The translations under genes were made by a program, and so were the position numbers. From NCBI GenBank assembly GCA_018607135.1, contig JABBCA010000075.1, positions 1-34,255 on the forward strand: a stretch of DNA of 34,255 bases. Reading direction: 5' to 3'. The notes under the pieces are model-generated. The model was not told where the DNA came from. It did not search any database and saw only the letters and a program-made list of their open reading frames with translations. Positions 32,443-34,255 of the stretch are shown here, piece after piece (the first letter of the stretch is position 1; each line of letters opens with the position of its first letter). The DNA is from Opitutales bacterium. GTDB taxonomy: Bacteria; Verrucomicrobiota; Verrucomicrobiia; Opitutales; Coraliomargaritaceae.

Positions 32443-33462
32443 CTACGCGATATCCCGATAAACCGTCGCATAGGCTTGTGCGGTCGCATCGGCTGAATAG
32501 CGCTTCGCATTCTCTAGTCCAAGATCGATAAGCTCAGTTCGATAATCTTGATTCTTTAAAAGGCGTCGAAAGCCTTCACGGATAGAATCGACCTCGAGTG
32601 GATCCACAAAACAAGCACCTTCTCCGGCAATTTCTCTCAATGTCGAAGTATGACTCGTTAAAACAGGACGTCCTGTCACCTGCGCTTCAAGGACTGGCAA
32701 GCCAAAACCTTCGTAGGTGGAGGCAAAGGCGACCAAGTCAGACTCACGGTAAGCTTGCAGTACTTCTGCATCCGAAAGTCGCCCGAGCTCGTTAAATGAG
32801 AGTTCTTGTTGCTCGAACCGCTCTCGTTGCCCCTCAGACAATTGGCCAATGATTTGAACATCCACTGAAAAGCCTACCAAGGCAGCACACATTCGTTCGA
32901 TATTCTTCTGTGGTTGTGTGCCGATCATTAACACAGAAGGCCGCTCAGGCCATTCTTTAGGCGTAAAGCTAAAGTCATTTGAAATACAATTGGGAACCGT
33001 GATCACTTTGTCAGCTAAGTTGCCCAACTCTTCCTGCAACTCACTTTGAATGGATTTTGAAATGGTGGTGACTGCAGTTGCAAGCCGCACTGGCAATACA
33101 TACCATAATGCTCTAAAGACTTTACGAGCCAACCCGGTCTTCGGTCGGAGTGGTGCTAAATCATGAATCGTCAGAACACTTCGTCGTCCAAGCAACGCGG
33201 GGACAAGATAATGAATATCTCCAGTAATATGAATCACGTCGGCTCGTAGAAATAATGCCTGGAGGCAATTTAACAAACGTGGAATGAGTCCTCGGCTGTG
33301 AAACCATGAATGTACCACACGGACTTCAATATCAGCAGGAAGTGCTGCTCGAATGTCGTGAAAGAGGCGCTCAAAGCTGTGAAAGCCTTCTTGAGGTTTT
33401 CGGGTTAGGTGAATGACGCGGAGACGAGCAGAGCTCGTCGTGGGAAGGTGTGAAAGTTGCAA
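32443..33462 (-). CDS. GT4-family glycosyltransferase with non-ATG start
   Basis: This GT-B enzyme has VITVPNCISNDF, VLMIGTQPQKNIERM and the donor-site ASTYEGFGLPVLEAQVTGRPVL (E-x7-E). The N-terminal LTRKPQEGFHSFERLFHDIR and HITGDIHYLVPALLGRRSVLTIHDL resemble a GT4 group found in other polysaccharide loci. No ATG exists in the first part of the frame. TTG 33462 (339 residues) is the first usable start, 13 codons before the strand where homologues usually begin. A heptamer tract lies 40 bp upstream, so the native 5' end may have been altered. This is the first gene of the long minus-strand series. Confidence 0.82.
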   Translation of the reverse strand: MQLSHLPTTSSARLRVIHLTRKPQEGFHSFERLFHDIRAALPADIEVRVVHSWFHSRGLIPRLLNCLQALFLRADVIHITGDIHYLVPALLGRRSVLTIHDLAPLRPKTGLARKVFRALWYVLPVRLATAVTTISKSIQSELQEELGNLADKVITVPNCISNDFSFTPKEWPERPSVLMIGTQPQKNIERMCAALVGFSVDVQIIGQLSEGQRERFEQQELSFNELGRLSDAEVLQAYRESDLVAFASTYEGFGLPVLEAQVTGRPVLTSHTSTLREIAGEGACFVDPLEVDSIREGFRRLLKNQDYRTELIDLGLENAKRYSADATAQAYATVYRDIA

Positions 33463-33500
33463 AGTGGGAAAAGTGGAAATGGACCTAAGAAAAGCTACCA

Positions 33501-33576
33501 GAGGTCGGGCGACAGGGAGCAGGGGAAACCTAGATACAGGAGTCAGAATTCAGAAGACAGGAGTCAGTCCCTGACC
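33501..33576. repeat. Heptamer repeat tract upstream of the operon's first gene
   Basis: Units such as GACAGGG, GTCAGAA, TTCAGAA, GACAGGA and GTCAGTC are in 7-bp register on the plus strand, ending CCCTGACC. An opposite-sense partner, TTCTGAATACTGAA, lies at about 33643-33656, so the structure again has facing halves, here around a roughly 65-bp spacer. Confidence 0.7.
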
Positions 33577-33669
33577 ATGAAGTATTTATGGAATCGCAGT
33601 ACCTCGCTATTTGGCAGCGCCTTAAGTTTCGTAAATCGTTCGCATTCAATTCTGAATACTGAATCCTTT

Positions 33670-33942
33670 GGTTCTTCGCTATTTTTAGTGGATCAATTAA
33701 AAACTAAAATGGCAATGACTGCAGAGATGAGCCATTACAGATTAAATTTCACAACCACCCGCTACGCGGGTTAGAGGAGGGAGGCGAAGGGAGTGAGGGG
33801 TGTCAGCATGGGGATTTCATCGCAATCATTACCTCCCCATACTCGCCGGGAGGGCAACTCTAGCGCTAGCGATTGTGAAAAATCATCAGTGCTAAACTCA
33901 AAGGATTGCGAACTCGCTATCCACTAAAAATAGCGAAGAACC
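33670..33942. mobile_element. 273-bp MITE with 24-bp perfect inverted ends and 8-bp target duplication (ISL3-like)
   Basis: The left end at 33670-33693 begins GGTTCTTCGCTATTTTTAGT. The right end at 33919-33942 is its exact inverted complement over all 24 bases. Identical 8-bp sequences AATCCTTT lie immediately outside, at 33662-33669 and 33943-33950, which is a textbook target duplication. An end beginning GG-TCTTC and an 8-bp duplication fit the ISL3 family. No transposase is encoded; the interior contains small hairpins (for example CCCGC, TAC, GCGGG at 33758-33770). It must have been mobilised by a transposase elsewhere. Recent insertion is suggested by the perfect ends. Confidence 0.9.
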
Positions 33943-34006
33943 AATCCTTTCTTCTGACTACTCTTTTAAGGGTATACTAGCACTAATGTTTTCAGCGGAG
34001 CTGGGA

Positions 34007-34037
34007 ACCGCTTATCACCGCTTATGGAACGCTTATC
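34007..34037. repeat. Left-type arm of GxxExxY unit 2
   Basis: A 31-bp arm starting ACCGCTTATCACCGCTTATG and ending ACGCTTATC, with three CGCTTAT units. It is nearly identical to the arm at 3630-3660 and inverse to those at 402-431 and 3699-3729. It lies 43 bp beyond the stop of the second GxxExxY gene. A hairpin (CAGC, GGA, GCTG) occurs at 33993-34003 just outside. Confidence 0.78.
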
Positions 34038-34080
34038 TGGCAACGACGTAACGGATCTGGCATGACTCTTAGATGAGGCT

Positions 34081-34255
34081 TCACAACGAGCTTGGAATAT
34101 ATTCTTTAAGAATAAAGCGTTTCCATTCCAATTGTTTCATTGGACCAAAATTGATGAGATACCCGACTGCTTTCTTAGTGATGTGCATGTAGTTCAGTAA
34201 TTGCTGCTCGTGCTCTGAAGTTAGCTCCTTAACTGCTTTGAGTTCGACCATGATC
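34081..34255 (-). CDS. GxxExxY protein, copy 2 (5' part off the window)
   Basis: The last 57 codons and TGA stop of a second GxxExxY gene. The visible product includes VELKAVKELTSEHEQQLLNY and ends RFILKEYIPSSL. It differs from copy 1 at only a few residues over the shared stretch, but the DNA differs at many third codon positions, so the copies are old paralogues or arrived separately. It has the same orientation as copy 1, placing direct repeats at both ends of the window. Its active-site ELK is present. The N-terminal GxxExxY motif is outside the window. Confidence 0.88.
   Translation of the reverse strand, partial: IMVELKAVKELTSEHEQQLLNYMHITKKAVGYLINFGPMKQLEWKRFILKEYIPSSL

Larger units (their letters stand above)
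33463..34080. other. Intergenic repeat-rich edge region (618 bp)
   Basis: No gene is supported here. From left to right it holds a heptamer tract with facing parts (33501-33576, and 33636-33661 with TTCTGAATACTGAATCC), a complete 273-bp miniature transposon with target duplications (33662-33950), a GxxExxY-type arm (34007-34037) with a small hairpin just outside it (33993-34003), and 43 bp before the GxxExxY stop. A short plus-strand frame at 33457-33774 merely crosses these repeats. The promoter of the minus-strand operon should lie here but no convincing boxes were seen. Confidence 0.7.

Noticed and set aside
32373-32510. N-terminal extension of the sulfotransferase frame
   Set aside because: The extra codons translate the heptamer tract and the end of the previous gene; the family start matches ATG 32372.
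33457-33774. 105-codon plus-strand open frame at the island edge
   Set aside because: It runs through heptamer repeats and into the MITE; the composition is that of the repeats and no family is recognised.

Overview
The window is a surface-polysaccharide biosynthesis island dominated by nonulosonic acid (pseudaminic-type sialic acid-like sugar) genes. It probably comes from a Verrucomicrobiota bacterium of the Opitutae type. That assignment is an inference. It rests on the mix of GxxExxY genes, 23S-IVS-type four-helix-bundle genes, DUF433/DUF5615 modules and heptamer repeat tracts, and on the moderate GC content. No rRNA, tRNA or housekeeping gene is present to confirm it. All genes but one lie on the minus strand, so the locus reads from right to left.

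Right to left: (a) 34255-33463 is the edge, with the 3' end of a GxxExxY gene, a 31-bp arm, a 273-bp miniature transposon with a target duplication, and a heptamer tract. (b) 33462-29309 holds a GT4 glycosyltransferase, a sulfotransferase, a Wzx-type flippase and a possible GT-D-type glycosyltransferase. (c) 29248-18548 is the pseudaminic acid block: pseB, then a four-helix-bundle gene and a DUF433/DUF5615 pair, pseC, a NeuB-SpsF fusion, an aldo/keto reductase and an SDR, a second DUF433/DUF5615 pair, a pseG-pseH fusion, and pseI. (d) 18551-9298 holds a Kps-like capsule protein coupled to pseI, a Wzy-like polymerase, a second sulfotransferase, a GT2, a hexapeptide acyltransferase, a thymidylate-kinase-like protein coupled to an APH-like phosphotransferase, and two GT4 enzymes. 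(e) 9261-6204 is a translationally coupled trio: nucleotidyltransferase, ATP-grasp and HAD phosphatase. (f) 6140-492 holds a plus-strand six-Kelch NanM-like protein, a LegC-type aminotransferase, and two more 4,6-dehydratases (WbpM/PglF-like and LegB-like). (g) 403-1 is a second GxxExxY gene in the same orientation as the first.

How it works together: PseB, PseC, PseH, PseG and PseI can make pseudaminic acid from UDP-GlcNAc. The SpsF domain of the fusion is the only visible CMP-activating candidate. LegB/WbpM plus LegC point to a second 4-amino-4,6-dideoxy sugar branch. Glycosyltransferases, acyltransferase and sulfotransferases would assemble and decorate a repeat unit, Wzx would flip it and a Wzy-like protein would polymerise it. 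The initiating phosphoglycosyl transferase, chain-length and outer-membrane export genes are not in the window.

The most unusual layer is repetitive DNA. Heptamer-repeat elements, often with tracts facing each other, sit in frame inside pseC (twice) and pseG (once) and also bracket the four-helix-bundle gene. Separately, GxxExxY genes are bracketed by inverted 31-bp arms, and a gene-less 100-bp version of that unit lies upstream of the WbpM-like gene. Both look like families of non-autonomous mobile units, each with a full (gene-bearing) and an empty form.
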